From assembly GCA_910593695.2 (NCBI GenBank), contig OU343049.1, forward strand, positions 34,668,934-34,732,933: a DNA stretch of 64,000 nucleotides, given 5' to 3'. The translations under genes and the position numbers were made by a program. The notes under the pieces were generated by a model. It was not told the origin of the DNA. It saw only the letters and a program-made list of their open reading frames with translations, and made no database searches. This document shows, one piece after another, positions 11,006-21,268 of this stretch (its first letter is position 1; each line of letters starts with the position of its first letter). Source of the DNA: Ocypus olens (Eukaryota; Arthropoda; Insecta; Coleoptera; Staphylinidae).

Positions 11006-11500
11006 CTAAAGACTTGCTTAATATGTAGTAGGAGGAGTACCTGAAATAACAAGAGATTTTCGAAACAGTTCATCATACAAACGAGACGTGTAGAGAATAC
11101 ATTAGGTCACTGATTAAAGTTTCGGAGCTTGTTAAAAATTACTTGCCTGCTGACTTTAAACTGGAGTAAAATTTTCAGAAAATAGGAAAAAAAATTAATG
11201 AATTTTTTTTTTGTTTAAGAAAATACATTAGATAATTGTGTTAATACAAATATTTGCATTATTTTGTAAATTAAGAGGTATATTATTATAATAGACTGCA
11301 GAAAATATGTACAACATAAAAAAAAAATAATTTGTGGTTACTTCAATTCGCCGGATTTATACGAAAATCAATGATTGTAGTGAAATAATTTTCAATTAAA
11401 TTACCAAACTTTTTAATATTTCCTGACATTATTAATATATCAGTCTCACCTGCAATAGACGAAATATTCGAAAATAATATACATCACCACGTAACGTATA

Positions 11501-13193
11501 CAGTGTGTCCACAGATGGAGTTGAAAGGAAAAAAAACTTAATTATTAGTTTTACGGCAAAAAAGTCATTCTTTATAAAAAATTCTGCTTGTCGAAAAAAA
11601 ATGTTTGTCATCAAACAAATTGAGTTCAGATGTACAGGGCGTTAATAAATTTAAAAAAAACAACAAAATGCTTCAAGAGATAAAAACCTTTTTTTTATTT
11701 TATACAAAATGTTTATTAAACAATTGATAATTTGTATTCTACATAAGTACCTCCCACTTCGACACACTTCCCACTTCCGCTCTCGTAATGAATTCATTGT
11801 ACACTTTATGAATGGTTTGTGGCACATTTAGTTCATTTATAGCATCCTGAATGCGCTCTTTTAATATTTCCGTGTCATGTGGCAGATTATTTGAATAGAC
11901 CCTTTGTTTTACGGCACCCCACAAGAAAAAGTCCAAAGGAGTAATGTCAGGTGACCTAGCAGGATAATGGATTGGGCCAAACCTTCCTATCCACCTTTCA
12001 CCAAATTGCTGATCTAACCATTGTCTGATCAAAACCGTTGAATGAGTTGGACAGCCATCGTGCTGCCAAAACATGTTATTGCGAATTTCTGGCTCTAACG
12101 TATTTAGAAGTGGTAAGACAAATGTTTCCAAAATGTCCAAGTATACGTGCTGGTTTAAATTGTTATCTGTAAAATATGGTCCAATGATTCTATCAAAGAT
12201 AATTCCACACCATACGTTAACTTTTTTGTAACGTTGACTTTTTCTATTGATGACGTAATTAGGATTCTCGAAAGCCGGCTATTTTGGGTAGATACGTGCC
12301 CGTTATTGCAAAATTTAGATTCGTCGGTGAAACAAATTAATCTGGGAAACCTTCTGTTTTTTGATGTAATTTGTACCAACCCATCAACAAAACTCCAAAC
12401 GTCTTGCTTCATATCCAAGTTCAAGCGTATGCAGCAGCTTTGGCTTAAAAGGTCGAGTTTTCATTTCCTTAAAAATAACTTGTTATGTACTTTTGCTTAC
12501 ATCCAGCATTCTTGCACGCTTTTTTGCAGATAATTTAGGGTTATCTACAACTGACCCTAATGCTAATCATGTACATGTGTCATCTTCATCGTATTTTTTC
12601 TTCGTTTTCTTCACATTCATTACTGAGCCAGTTTCAGTAATTTTTTTTATTAGTTTTCGTAGTGCTTCCTTAGGCACAGCCGTATTTGCAATTTTTCGTG
12701 GAAAAGATCAATTGCGTATTGATAAGATACATTTCCAACTCCGTAGCACTGTACTAAATAAACACGCTCTTCTTTAGTTAACATTTTTGAATACTGTCAG
12801 ACGTAACATTGACGTTTACGGAATCGGGTATCTTGATTTTTTGTTAAATTCTTGAAATAATCGCATAAAATCACGAATTATTGTAAATAGTAAAAATTAT
12901 AATTTTTATTTAAAAATTTCTATTTATGATACATTTTTAGCTTATATACATTTGTTTAATAAACATTTTGTATAAAATAAAATTTTGTATAAAATAAAAA
13001 AAAATGGTTCTTATCTCTTGAAGCATTTTCTTGTTTTCTTAATTATTAATACCCTGTACATCTGATCTCAATTTTTTTTTATGACAAACAATTTTTTTCG
13101 ACAAGCCGATTTTTTTATAAAGAATAACTTTTTTCCGTAAAATTAATAATAAAGTTTTTTTTCCTTTCGTCAACTCCATCCGTGGACACACTG
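11501..13193 (-). mobile_element. Mariner-type element (DD41D) with long terminal repeats
   Basis: Flanked by TA at 11499-11500 and 13194-13195. Ends read CAGTGTGTCCACAGATGGAG and its near-exact complement. The inverted similarity continues for about 230 bases (11501-11730 against 12960-13193), including a shared GCTTCAAGAGATAA block. It carries a broken transposase on the minus strand. Confidence 0.88.
11739..12784 (-). pseudogene. Mariner-type transposase (DD41D), frameshifted
   Basis: Starts MLTKEERVYLVQCYGVGNVS at 12784. The first catalytic Asp is in RLICFTDESKFCNNG, the second in MFWQHDGCPTHS, the third in ARSPDITPLDFFLWGAVK. There are 41 residues between the last two Asp residues, hence DD41D. 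The N-terminal third contains several frameshifts and stops, and another shift lies near 12300. From 12140 down to 11739 the frame is intact. It ends WEVLM. Confidence 0.85.
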
Positions 13194-13595
13194 TATATTT
13201 GAAATTATAACTCGCCTACATTAAACATTGTAAGGTGTGCTATGATTTCAAGATAGAAAAATTACTTATCACAAATTGACTAGATTTCACCATTTAGTAA
13301 TAAAGAATACAGATTTTAAGGTAGAAGTTTTTTATAACGTACCTTATTATGTAATTGACAGTTACGTACCTTCTAAGAAAATTTACTTGGGTAATTACCG
13401 TGTCTGGTTTAGCGCACATTTAATAAAATTAATAATGGATACAAAATGTGCCCATGCGTATATAAACGGTCTGGGAATTTCAAAAATAATAATATATTTA
13501 ATGAATTAAGAAAATCCTATAATCAATTGAGTAAGAATTTTATTCCCAACTTATTCCGAGAGCAGAGGACGACATTGTCACCACTCCAAAAACTT

Positions 13596-13858
13596 TTACT
13601 TTCACCGTTACGAAGTACAAGAAAATATTGTGAAAGTGAACCTTTTTTCAGTTTTTTTTAACGGAAATATCCGTTTTGAGATCCATAGAGGCGATTACAA
13701 TAATTTCTGAAAAAATGTGTCTGGATGTGTGTGTACGTCTGTCTAACTGATAAAGGAATTAACATATAACTTGAACCACAAGTCCTATTTGAACATCCGA
13801 AGAACTGAAAAGCTTTTGTTAAAATTTCGTACACCGAAGTAGAATTGTACTCCAATTT
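13596..13858 (+). repeat. ACTTTC-end dispersed repeat, copy 1 (left part)
   Basis: Begins TTACTTTCACCGTTACGAAG, then GAAAATATTGTG, ACGGAAATATCCGTTTTGAG, ATTTCTGAAAAAATGTGTCT and GTTAAAATTTCGTACACCGA. It matches 36060-36330 block by block. No coding function is visible, and the right end is not found. Confidence 0.6.
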
Positions 13859-13994
13859 AAATCGATGTCAACGAGTCCCCAGTTTCTAATCTTGAGCGTA
13901 ATTTATTCCTGTACACGTCTCCGTTGTATGATACTCTTTCGAAAATGTTTTGGTGTTTCATGTTCCTCCCACTATTCATTATGCAAGTCGTTCG

Positions 13995-14002
13995 TATATA
14001 TA
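13995..14002 (+). promoter_or_regulatory. TATA box of cuticle gene 3
   Basis: TATATATA about 60 bases before the ATG. The 5' leader CAGTCAATCCGTCTAC and CACCAAC is shared with genes 1 and 2, so the promoter-leader unit is common to all three. Confidence 0.65.
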
Positions 14003-14060
14003 CAAGGGATACTTCAATTATTCTACAGTCAATCCGTCTACATCAACACCAACAAGTAAA

Positions 14061-14899
14061 ATGGCAACTAATATGATCGTATGTATTCATTTCATAAATT
14101 TACCGTTTTGAAATTTACTAATTGATTCATATTAATTCGAATGGTAAGAAAATTAAAGATTAGAGACTAATAATAAAATAAAATATTAATTTAGACTGAT
14201 CGTACTGATTTCTTTGTCTTTTATTTGTTAGTGCAATTATACACTGTGTACATAAAGTAAGGAATCATTTGAAAATTTTAACTTAGGGGTCGTATCTCAA
14301 TTTTGGGACACCCTGTACATTTGAATTTTATCTCAAAAAATGCGCTAAAAAAATAATACATGTGTCCGAGCATTTTTCTGAAAGAAAATACCCTGAATTT
14401 TAATCGAATTGATTCCTTACTTTATGTACACAGTGTATATGATTACTATCAGTATTACTTTTCAATCGTAATTTAGGATTGTTTAAAATCCTGAATTTGA
14501 AAAATGTTTCACTACGTGTTAAACGAGAACCAAATACAATAAATTTTCAATCATAATATATAATAACAAAATAATCAAAATTGTCTTACTTTTTTTTAGT
14601 GCTTGGCCCTTATCGCCTTCTTCGCCGCTTGCTCTGCGGGAGTAGTACCAGTAGCCCCAGCTGCGTACGTAGCCCCATATGCGAGTTCCTACAATGCTCA
14701 CGTTGTCAACCATGCTATTGCTGCGCCAATTGCTGCTGCTCCCATCGTAGCTGCTCATTCGGCTCCTTTAGTTGCTGCTCACGCTGCACCAATTGTTGCT
14801 GCCCATGGCCACGCTGCTTACCCATATGCCGCGTATCCCTACGCTGCCCATCCTTATGCTGCATACCCTTACTCCTCTCCTTTTGTAGTTGCCAAGTAA
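14061..14899 (+). CDS. Low-complexity cuticular protein, gene 3
   Basis: Exons 14061-14078 (MATNMI, donor GTATGT) and 14600-14899 (acceptor TTTTTTTAG), phase 0, 105 residues. The signal peptide LALIAFFAACSAG is followed by VVPVAPAAYVAPYASSYNAH (shared with genes 1 and 2), AAPIAAAPIVAAHSAPLVAA repeats and a HPYAAYPYSSPFVVAK end. It is more diverged than the gene 1/gene 2 pair and lies in the opposite orientation. The 521-base intron holds a TA-flanked MITE. AATAAA follows near 14930. Confidence 0.9.
14242..14435. mobile_element. Mariner-type MITE in the intron of gene 3
   Basis: 194 bases with inverted ends CACTGTGTACATAAAGTAAG and its complement, flanked by TA at 14240-14241 and 14436-14437. 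There is no coding sequence, and it avoids both splice sites. Confidence 0.85.
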
Positions 14900-14926
14900 A
14901 ATGCCCAACTGGTGTACGAGTTAAGA

Positions 14927-14933
14927 AAATAAA
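14927..14933 (+). terminator. Poly(A) signal of cuticle gene 3
   Basis: AATAAA about 30 bases after the stop codon. Confidence 0.55.
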
Positions 14934-15129
14934 TACATATAAATAGATTTTACTGTTTTATGTGGTTCCTGTTTGATGAAAGAGTGAATATTTTCAAACA
15001 CAATACAATAAGTGGTCGGATTCTTGCCGGCAATTTTTATCAGATGAAGAGTAGGTTTTGCGACGAAAATTTTGTAATGGCAAAAGCTACGAATTAATCT
15101 GACTGACAAAAGTTGCGAAAAGAGTGCGA

Positions 15130-15499
15130 CCACTAATTGTATTTGGCTAGAGAATTCAGAGAATTATTCATAGTTTTCAAAGGCCGCGGTCGAGCGGTGG
15201 GTCGTTTCTGTAGTAAACGTGTCGCTAAGAAAAACAAAAAAACTTCAAAAAGCGTAAATTGTTTGGGAAATTGTGTGCATATTGTGTGTGCTACAAGAGT
15301 GAGGCGGATACGGCCACCGAGTAACCGGGAATTTGCCCAGTGGTCATGTTTCATGCCAAAATGGCGATAAGCGACCCGATCTGCAAATACCACGTAGTTT
15401 GGGATCCCTACCAACCCCATGCTTCGTGATAAAAAAAAAACACAAAACACAGCCTCGGCCTGGGCCTGGGCCTGAGCCCCACACCTCAGCAATCGTTAG
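15130..15499 (+). other. Possible unrecognised 5' exon
   Basis: A less AT-rich stretch in an AT-rich setting, containing a short open frame 15346-15429 (27 codons, including PICKYHVVWDPYQPHAS) and a strong splice-donor match TTAG/GTGAGT at 15499/15500. A GGGCCTGGGCCTG repeat precedes the donor. It could be a 5' untranslated exon with an upstream frame of a gene whose other exons I cannot find, or a retroposed fragment. I do not recognise the peptide. Confidence 0.25.
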
Positions 15500-15724
15500 G
15501 TGAGTTTAATATCAATAGGGCCTATGAGGCCGTGACATTCCTTTCATACCATGGTCGGTGTCCTTAGCCAAGAACCAAAAACATTCTAAACCAATCAAAA
15601 GTATAGTGAAAACAGTTGAAACGAAAAGGAAGCTTACTTTCTTGTCCCTATAATCACTTTTGATTGGTTTACAATGTCGGAATAGAGCTATATATTTAAG
15701 AGTATATCGGGTTTAACTGAATTC

Positions 15725-16240
15725 TGGTAGACCTCAAATATCATTTGCATATATCTTTATGAATTTTTTTAGGAAATAAAGTGCGTCGAAATATGAACTT
15801 TTAATAAACATTCCACTTCCGGTTTAACCGGAAATGACTATAACTTTTCTATTTCAAATAGAATACCCTATATCTTTTCACATAATTAAATTCGTCTCTA
15901 AATTCTGAGTTCAGGGATGTATCATAAGTGACCTTTTGGTTGTTAGTTTTTTCTTTATATTTAAATTAAATTTAAACAGAAAACAAATTTAAATTAAATT
16001 CAAACAAAAAACTTACAACCAAAAGTTCACTTGTAATACATCTCCAAACTCAGAATTTGGAGACGAATTAAAATATGTAAAAATAAACAGGATGTTTTAT
16101 TTGAAATAGAAAAGTTAAAGTAACTTCCAGTTAAATCGGAAATGGAATTTATATTAAAAGGCTACATATTGGCACACTTTATTCCCTAAAAACACTATAC
16201 CAAATTTGATAAAGGTATATGCAAAAATCCAAAAGATATT
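15725..16240. repeat. Fold-back repeat with arms of about 240 bases
   Basis: The left arm (15725-15975) and right arm (15990-16240) are diverged inverted copies. Matching blocks include CATTCCACTTCCGGTTTAAC, CTTTTCTATTTCAAATA, AATTCGTCTC.AAATTCTGAG and CTTTTGGTTGT.AGTTTTTT. No coding sequence is evident. A third, direct partial copy of the outer arm lies at 16258-16320 (ATATCTTTATGAAATTTAGT). Confidence 0.7.
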
Positions 16241-16324
16241 TGGGATCTGTCAATTGCATTTTTACATATATCTTTATGAAATTTAGTATAGTGTTTTTTG
16301 GGAATAAAATTGTCCGACTAATTT

Positions 16325-16610
16325 AATTCGTTCCACATCGTTGCATTCTTGTTAACAAGAAATTAACGAACGAACATGATACCATCATCAAATTATTCTG
16401 AATTTTGATTAATGAAATAGTTCAAGGGAAGTGTTGTTAAAGTATTTCGGAGTAAAACTTGTATATTCTTTAAATAATTGGTTGATTTTTGTAGCCAAAA
16501 TGCAAAACTGCTTTCGATTAAGCCATGAAGTCGAGGTGCCAAGGGGTTTTTGCATATTTTTCGAATTTGGAAGAAATAATGCTGATTTTAGCCAGTTAAC
16601 GCCTAATAAA
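16325..16610. other. Unassigned sequence
   Basis: No feature recognisable between the fold-back repeat and the PLE relic. Confidence 0.3.
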
Positions 16611-16794
16611 ATCGGAGTAATTTAACTTGAAAGTTGCTTCAACCGAACAATTAATAAGTAATTTCAGCAAAATAATGGAGTGGCAATGGAATATCTCTGT
16701 TCTTATTAACAGATATATTTTTGTCTGTAGTAGGTTAATAGTGGTCAATTCAAACCTTACAATAGCACACGCTTCCCTTTTGTATGGATATGTA

Positions 16795-18247
16795 CGAGGG
16801 TTGGGGCAAAGCCATGGCAACTATTTTATTTTCTTGTAACTAGATACCAGTCCGCTTGGAAAATGTGACATATACAGACGAAAGGACAAGGTCTTAACTA
16901 CATGTGTGGACAATGAATAGAACTGAAATATCATAACACACTAACTTATTACGGTAGTATGCGGGGCAGTATGGCGTTCACCGTGCAAAAGAATGACAAC
17001 ACAGTACACATAAAGTTGACATGACAAACCTGGGCCTAAAGACCCTCAACATAGTTCCCTGCTACTGTCACCACACGCTGTCAACGATGTGGAAGGAGCT
17101 GAATACTATCAGCCTCAGCATTTGCCGCACCATGTGTGAATCGGGTCATATCTTGGCGTACAGCATTAGCAATGTCCTCTCATGTTACAAACCGCCTACC
17201 ATGTATTGGTTCCTTAATCTTGGGAAAGAGATCAAAGTCACAGGGCGAAAGATCAGGAGAGTAAGGTGGGTGCTAAAATTCTCCATCCCTAACGTCGGAG
17301 TAGCTGCCGTACACATCCTGATTTATGTGGTCTTGCATTGTCGTGCAGGATTATTGCACTGTCCACAAGATCCGGACGTTTATCCCGAACACCACGCCGT
17401 ACCTGTCGCACCAGGAAGTCCCTGTAGTACTGTGCGGTCACTGTTCTGCCATGAGGGACAAAATGGCAAACAATGACACCCGTGACGTCATACGCGACGA
17501 TCACCATCAATTTGACTGGGGAAGGAACTTCTGGTGCCTTGGTGATGTCGGGATGTCGCCACTCCGCGGACTTACGTTTCAGTTCTGGTTCGTATGCCCT
17601 GTCCCAAAATTCATCGATGGCGATTATTCGTGACAAGAATTGATCGCCGCCCTGTTGCCAGCGTACAAAGAGGTCGGAGCATATTGATTAGCGCACCCAT
17701 CTTTGAACTTCCGTCAGTGCATGCGGTACCCACCGCGAAGAGATTTTGCGTAGCTGTAGCTCATTACGCAATATCCTGTGGACGGTGCGTTTTCGATGCC
17801 ACTTGCCCTCTCTAACTCCAGTAACGTCCATCGTCTGTCTTCATCCATGAGCTGCTCTATGATGGCACGTGACAAGTCGGTCCGTACACTCACCCGTCGT
17901 CCCGAACGTTGCTTATCACTGGTTGATACACGTCCTTGCTGAAACTTTCCGACCCACCGTGCTACTGTACGATATGGTAGGGCATTATTCCCAAGGGCTT
18001 TTACTAATTCACTGTGACATTCCATCGCATTTCTCCTTCGGAGAACGGCTATTTTGATGTAAGCGGGCTGCTCAACACGGGTTACTTCCATCTCGCACGA
18101 CACTCACCAACTGACTGCCAGATACCACAGCCATCTGTTCTGCATATACACTATGCCTGCAGAACTTCCACACGACACATACGTGTGTGATCCGTTCTCC
18201 ATATCTACAAGAAAAAAAAGTTGCCATGACTTATGCCCCAACCCTTG
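16795..18247 (-). mobile_element. Mariner (DD34D) inserted in the PLE relic
   Basis: TA at 16793-16794 and 18248-18249. Ends read CGAGGGTTGGGGCAAAGCCA and, reversed, CAAGGGTTGGGGCATAAGTC, followed by TGGCAACTTTTTTTTCTTG-like sequence on both sides. Removing the element restores the PLE reading frame across the TA. Confidence 0.88.
17018..18103 (-). pseudogene. Mariner transposase (DD34D)
   Basis: Nearly full length. N-terminal HTH region IEQ-like EQPAYIKIAVLRRRNAMECH and LPYRTVARWVGKFQQGR. Catalytic Asp residues lie in RIIAIDEFWDRAYEP, AIILHDNARPHKSG and YSPDLSPCDFDLFPKIKEP. A frameshift falls near 17750 between the N-terminal and catalytic parts, and another near 17290; at least two stop codons lie in the last 80 codons. 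It ends VAGNYVEGL. Relatively young, since most of the protein still reads. Confidence 0.88.
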
Positions 18248-18626
18248 TAGATACTGAGATTAAATGGTTTAGTGGCACAGCACGACATTTAGATCAGTTT
18301 TTAAATTTAATCAATAACATTCACTTAAAAATAAAATTCACAGTAGAGAAAGTAAATGGCTACAAAATTATAATATTGATCCATGAAAACAACAAAATTC
18401 AATTTGAAATATCCAGTATTTACTCTACAATTCCCTACAATTGAAACCATCATTCATACCTTAAATTACCAGCCTATCATTCTATTATACACAGACCATT
18501 ATTAATGCCTTTGTAGAAATCGGCTAGTTTCAAAATATTAAACAATATTGTTTGAATGCGCGTATTTCCAGTAAATATTATTCAAAATTTAAAAATCTAT
18601 GCAACTATTAGGACTCATATTTACCC

Positions 18627-18681
18627 AGATTTTTTTTGGCCTCGAAAATAAGTCCATATGGTCAGTTCAAGGCGGATACTA
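18627..18681 (-). mobile_element. 5'-truncated LINE tail
   Basis: On the minus strand AACTGACCATATGGACTTAT, TTTCGAGGCCAAAAAAAA. The same sequence and A-run end the LINE at 62981. This is therefore a copy reduced to its last roughly 55 bases, cut on its 5' side by the mariner that starts at 18684. Confidence 0.55.
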
Positions 18682-18770
18682 TACAGTGCTCCTAAAGTAT
18701 GGAATAAATTCAGTAAAACGGAAATAAAATATTTTGGGAAGAAATCCTCGAACAGTTCGATTTTCAACAG

Positions 18771-19369
18771 TAATATAACGAGTGCGGCAATTACTTATTA
18801 GCTCTTGCTTGTTGCGACGAAAATCGGCATGACTGCGAAGTAGGAGTGCCGATTTTCTAGAAGCAACAAGCAAGAGTGATCCAGACGCTAATAATTGCCT
18901 AGGAAAAATCAGTCACGTGTTAGATTCGAGAAGACAATTGGCCGAACAGAAAGTTCACACTTCATAATTTGAAAAATTAAATTTAGTGACACTAAGTGTC
19001 AGACGTGTATTAATCAGCGCCACAATAATTGTAGTAAAAATGAGCTCACCAAGATTTTGAGAAATGCCTATGAATACTATTACTGATGAAAGCACTAACA
19101 CTTCACACGAAAATACAAACAGATCGAATTCAGGAGCAAACTGCTTAAAAGGCCGGCAATAACTGACGTTTTATATGATATAGAAAATGTACTAACGCGT
19201 TGCTAGGCAATACCAACATGAAAGATTATCTGATTAGATACCACCCAGGGTGAATTGCCATGCATAATAACCAGCGTGGTCTGTTACGCATCGTAATTAG
19301 AATTTTATTGGATCATGTCATCAACTTTATTCGATTTTATTGGTTAGTAAGTAAATGAGGGCAATTGTC
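18771..19369 (+). mobile_element. Fold-back-end element, copy B
   Basis: The most complete copy (599 bases). It begins TAATATAACGAGTGCGGCAA, then a palindrome from about 18786 to 18900 whose arms include CTCTTGCTTGTTGC and GCAACAAGCAAGAG around AAAATCGGCA / TGCCGATTTT, with outer GGCAATTA.TTAG / CTAATAATTGCC. The body is unique sequence with no frame and ends GGGCAATTGTC. It is inserted in the left arm of the surrounding mariner. Confidence 0.78.
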
Positions 19370-19626
19370 ATTACTAAAAATACGCATTTTTGCATGAAAG
19401 TCGATTTTCAGTCGTCATTTATTTTTGAGCAATGACGTCATCCATTTTTTTAAATAAACCCTTATTTTTTTCTTGATTTTAAGAGCTATTTTCATTATCC
19501 TATTGATACCATAAAAATGTTACCATCTGACATAAAAAAATTGTTTGATAATTGAAAGTACGAAACCATCAATTTTATTGTCAACACAAAATAAATAAAA
19601 ACTCCTTTGCCAAGCAAATGCAATTA

Positions 19627-19997
19627 TTAAATTAAGTGTTTGAACTGCCATCCATCGACTTCTTGACAATACGCAAGCCTATGTGAAAATTCATAAACAT
19701 TTTGAATATTTTCCCGACCAATTATGCGCATTTCATTTTTTATGCAATATTCTAGTTCCGCTAAATTTTGTGATCTGCTGACGTCGACCTTCGATTCAAA
19801 GTAATCAAGGTGTATAAGATCTGGGGGTCCCGCGGGATATTCTGCCAATCCCCTATTCGTAAAGCAATTGTGAAAAAACGCGCATAGTGCAGGGGTGCGG
19901 CATCTTGCTGAAACCATGTTGTATTATATGGAAGGTTAAGATAATTGTTTGGAAAAATTGCTGCAAGCGTTGGAACAAGGTCATTTTGCAATCATTC
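19627..19997 (-). pseudogene. Mariner-type transposase C-terminal relic
   Basis: LPYNTTWFQQDAAPLHYARF holds the second catalytic Asp. After a frameshift the frame continues GLAEYPAGPPDLIHLDYF (third Asp region), then SRSQNLAELEYCI, REN-IQNVYEFSHRLAYCQE and VDGWQFKHLI at the end. The N-terminal part and first Asp are absent. Confidence 0.75.
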
Positions 19998-20296
19998 TAA
20001 ATATCGGGTTCCCCCCTTAAATTGTCATTTACTCAAAAAATTTCTTATATAAGATGGCAACATTTTTATACTGTCAGTTCGACAATGAAAAGATATCTCA
20101 AAACCAAGAACAAAAATAGGAGGTTCTCATTGAATAGATGACGACATCACTCAAAAACAAATGATGGCTGAAAATCAACTTTCATGCAAAAATGTGTATT
20201 TTTATCAAAGAAAATCGACCTGTTCGAGGATTTGTTTCCAAAAATATTTTATTTTGGTTTTACTGAATTTATACCATACTTTAGGCGCGCATTGTA

Positions 20297-21055
20297 TATA
20301 CATTATATAAATGAATAATGGAAGAAATAGATGCTATGTTTAAATTCTGCAGAATTTTATGGTGATTAATAATCCGTTGAAAAAAAATAATTAAAACATT
20401 TTGTTTTCTTGTTATGTTAAATAAAACTGAAAAAACTGATTTTCTTTATATCTCCGTTATTTATGGTGATATTTAACAACGGAAAAGACGTTCTTAAAGC
20501 ACTTTTTTATTATCTAATAGATGGCGTAAGATTATTCTTTGTAACATGTTTCGTTTCTTTTGGACCATCATCAACTTTCTTATTTCTTATAGAAGCCATA
20601 TTTATTTTTTATCCCATCTGAATGCTCATTTATTGTGAACACCCTGTATAAGAAATTTATTACATTTGCACATTTCCGCCAGTCAAAAGATAAAATTGAT
20701 TTAATTAAGGAATCGGGAATATACCAAATATCATTTTCTGAATGTAATAGTCCGTATTAAGCCTGGAATTTTTTTCGAAGAGTCGTAGATTCATTGAAAA
20801 TCTTCAAAGAATGTATTTTCGAGTTTCGAAGATTCTAGGCTTCAAATTTTGTAAGTTTTGAGTTTTCGAATTTTTGAATTCTGATTCGTCAGAATGCTAG
20901 CATGAGCACAGGAAATATGGTACTTGCATTAAGGTCAAAAGTTCCTAGATTGTGACTGAAAATGTTAATTTTTTATGGAGAAATATGTTCGAAAACTTTT
21001 CCAATTTTACATGGTGATAATAGGAAAAGGCAGGTCAGATCGCACATTCATGGAA
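20297..21055. other. Unassigned AT-rich sequence
   Basis: A lone mariner-type right end (GAACACCCTGTA) lies near 20637-20648. Nothing else is recognisable. Confidence 0.35.
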
Positions 21056-21268
21056 TACGTTCATACTTCTCTTCTTTTTCCGGGGACATGATAGCCGCGA
21101 ACGACTAGCAGTGCCCCCCTGAATTCCGGGATCACCAGCGGAACTGTAACATTCGCCTGGTGTCCTTAAAGCCTACTTTATTTATTTACATTTTTTATAT
21201 ATACAGTGATACACCACGATGAGGTATACTTAATCTAAGTTAGCTAACTACAGATCCATGCTTGCCAT

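Larger units (their letters stand above)
9999..13550. repeat. Segmental duplication, copy 2
   Basis: Partner of 3028-5840. The gene, intron, promoter and upstream flank are retained, the mariner at 11501-13193 replaces the different one of copy 1, and the match resumes at 13194. Copy 2 keeps some sequence that copy 1 has lost, for example around 13400-13520. Confidence 0.8.
16620..18520 (+). pseudogene. Penelope-like reverse transcriptase relic split by a mariner
   Basis: The left piece (about 16650-16794) reads, across one frameshift, FQQNNGVAMG...LLTDIFLS then NSNLTIAHASLLYGYV. The right piece (from 18248) continues with D/TEIKWFSGTARHLDQFLN, INNIHLKIKFTVEK, IHENNKIQFEI and, after a stop, HSYLKLPAYHSIIHRPLL. 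The order and wording match a Penelope-like RT. The mariner sits exactly in the catalytic YVDD codons, and the second Asp is already lost. A different PLE lineage from 8413-8870. Confidence 0.7.
18684..20294 (-). mobile_element. Mariner-type element carrying a fold-back insertion
   Basis: TA at 18682-18683 and 20295-20296. Ends are CAGTGCTCCTAAAGTATGG and reversed CAATGCGCGCCTAAAGTATG. The inverted similarity continues inward (GAATAAATTCAGTAAAAC, TCCTCGAACAG, TTTTTGCATGAAAGT). The left arm is interrupted at about 18771-19369 by fold-back copy B, which shows that the mariner was there first. Confidence 0.82.

Noticed and set aside
14581..14946. Cys/Ser-rich plus-strand frame over cuticle gene 3
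   Set aside because: Shifted-frame shadow of the gene 3 coding exon, running through its splice acceptor.
18679..18873. Frame with RADFRRNKQ-like peptide, also at the end of the PLE fragment near 8880-8931
   Set aside because: It is translation of the fold-back hairpin, not part of a protein family.
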